Shown here piece after piece: positions 63,188 through 64,000 of a DNA stretch of 64,000 bases. Origin of the DNA: Dyadobacter sandarakinus (GTDB taxonomy: Bacteria; Bacteroidota; Bacteroidia; Cytophagales; Spirosomataceae); assembly GCF_016894445.1 (NCBI RefSeq), contig NZ_CP056775.1, positions 2,110,001 through 2,174,000 of the forward strand. Reading direction: 5' to 3'. Position 1 is the first letter of the stretch, and each line of letters begins with the position of its first letter. The notes beneath the pieces are model-generated. The model searched no databases. It was not told the DNA's origin and saw only the letters and a list, made by a program, of their open reading frames with translations. A program made the position numbers and the translations under genes.

Positions 63188-64000
63188 ATGAAGGCACTTT
63201 TTGACAGTTTATCAACCTCCTGCAGCAAAACCACGACACAGCTTTACAGTACCTCATTTTCGCTCGGCATCTACTTTTTAAAAAGTAAGTTTCACCACCC
63301 TATTTATGGCATTTACGGGTTTGTAAGGTTGGCAGACGAGATCGTGGACAGCTTCCACGGCTACCGGCAGCAGGAGTTAATGGAGCAGATCAGGCGGGAA
63401 ACCGAGCAGGCAATTGCCAACAAAATCAGCATTAACCCCATTCTCAACAGCTACCAGCATGTGGTGCACAAGTACAAAATTGAATGGGAACTGACCGACA
63501 CGTTTCTGAAAAGCATGGAGATGGACCTGCTTCACAAAGATCACACGCCTGATTCCTACAAGGAGTACATACTCGGTTCGGCGGAAGTGGTGGGACTGAT
63601 GTGCCTGCGGGTATTCAGCGAAGGGAACGAAGCGCTTTATGCAGAACTGAAACCTTACGCCATGAAGCTGGGATCGGCCTTTCAGAAGGTCAACTTCCTC
63701 CGCGATCTCAAGGCCGACTACCAGACACTGGGACGCACCTACTTTCCGGGCGTTAATTTCAGCCAGTTTTCCGCCAGGGAAAAAGAGCTGATTCAGCAGG
63801 AGATTGAGGACGACTTCGAGGAGGCTCTGGTGGGGATCAGAAAATTGCCAGCGGGGTCGAGACGAGGCGTATACCTGGCTTATTACTATTATAAAAAACT
63901 TTTCCTGAGAATCAAGGAAACGCCGGCGGAAAAGGTAATGAACGCCCGCATCCGTATTCCGGACTATGACAAGTTCGGGATGATGTTCCGGTGTTTGGTA
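63188..64000 (+). CDS. crtB: Phytoene synthase, 3' end beyond the window
   Basis: An open frame of 271 codons from the ATG at 63188 to the edge. It is a squalene/phytoene synthase that joins two geranylgeranyl diphosphates. The two aspartate-rich motifs are present: GFVRLADEIVDSFHG (DxxxD) and QKVNFLRDLKADYQTLGR (DxxxD). TSFSLGIYFLKSKFHHPIYGIY at the start is split here as TSFSLGIYFL and HHPIYGIYGF, typical of CrtB. It is co-transcribed with crtI; the rest of the carotenoid genes may follow outside. Confidence 0.93.
   Translation, partial: MKALFDSLSTSCSKTTTQLYSTSFSLGIYFLKSKFHHPIYGIYGFVRLADEIVDSFHGYRQQELMEQIRRETEQAIANKISINPILNSYQHVVHKYKIEWELTDTFLKSMEMDLLHKDHTPDSYKEYILGSAEVVGLMCLRVFSEGNEALYAELKPYAMKLGSAFQKVNFLRDLKADYQTLGRTYFPGVNFSQFSAREKELIQQEIEDDFEEALVGIRKLPAGSRRGVYLAYYYYKKLFLRIKETPAEKVMNARIRIPDYDKFGMMFRCLV

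Noticed and set aside
1..64000. Prophage, integrative element or insertion sequence
   Set aside because: No integrase, transposase, phage structural gene or target-site repeat was seen on either strand.

Overview
The window reads as chromosomal DNA of a pigmented member of the Bacteroidota, most like Dyadobacter or another Spirosomaceae. This is a judgement from gene content; no search was run. Supporting signs are two proteins with type IX secretion C-terminal sorting domains, promoters of the Bacteroidota form (TTTG or TTG, about 19-20 bp, TAnnTTTG), A-rich start contexts without clear Shine-Dalgarno sites, a flexirubin-type aryl polyene cluster, and a cellobiose 2-epimerase-like gene. I see no rRNA, tRNA, insertion sequence, prophage or CRISPR array.

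Layout. 1-13.9 kb is accessory metabolism: the end of an SDR oxidoreductase, a small acidic protein, a cellobiose epimerase-like enzyme, a three-gene cytochrome/DUF1501/DUF1553 cassette of the kind common in Planctomycetes, a secreted beta-sandwich protein, a T9SS cargo protein, a methyltransferase-like protein, a nucleoside hydrolase, a Bcr-type efflux pump and a Lys/Ala-rich periplasmic protein. 14-16.2 kb is a membrane pyrophosphatase.

16.4-37.2 kb is the main feature: an aryl polyene (flexirubin-like) cluster. A long minus-strand run from 29.3 down to 16.5 kb starts with a tyrosine ammonia-lyase, which makes the 4-coumarate starter. It continues with a ketoreductase, three ketosynthases with intact Cys-His-His residues, a ketosynthase pseudo-subunit, a truncated ketosynthase-like protein, two acyl carrier proteins, two dehydratase-like hotdog proteins, a thioesterase, an acyltransferase, a polysaccharide deacetylase, a LolA-like carrier and a GT2-DUF2062 protein. 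A plus-strand run from 29.5 to 36.1 kb encodes a giant MMPL-acyltransferase-methyltransferase fusion, a CrtI-like oxidoreductase and a flavin-dependent halogenase-like enzyme. A second, different ketosynthase pseudo-subunit lies just downstream of glpD on the minus strand. No DarA or DarB (the enzymes that make the dialkylresorcinol half of flexirubin) was recognised in the window.

39-49.6 kb holds conserved housekeeping genes: kbp-like BON/LysM, rpsF-rpsR-rplI, yggS, a GT9 glycosyltransferase, a DUF423 protein, mrdA-rodA and an NFACT protein. Between the DUF423 gene and rodA lies a roughly 620 bp gene-free region made of octamer repeats arranged as a large inverted repeat. 49.7-54.4 kb is a TetR-TolC-EmrA-EmrB efflux operon with a palindromic operator on its promoter. 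54.6-59.5 kb has ruvC, a flippase-like protein, a GT2 and a large T9SS protein. 59.9-64 kb has a LexA-like XRE regulator divergent from a CarH-like B12-binding MerR regulator, which is followed by crtI and a crtB cut by the window edge; this looks like light-controlled carotenoid synthesis.
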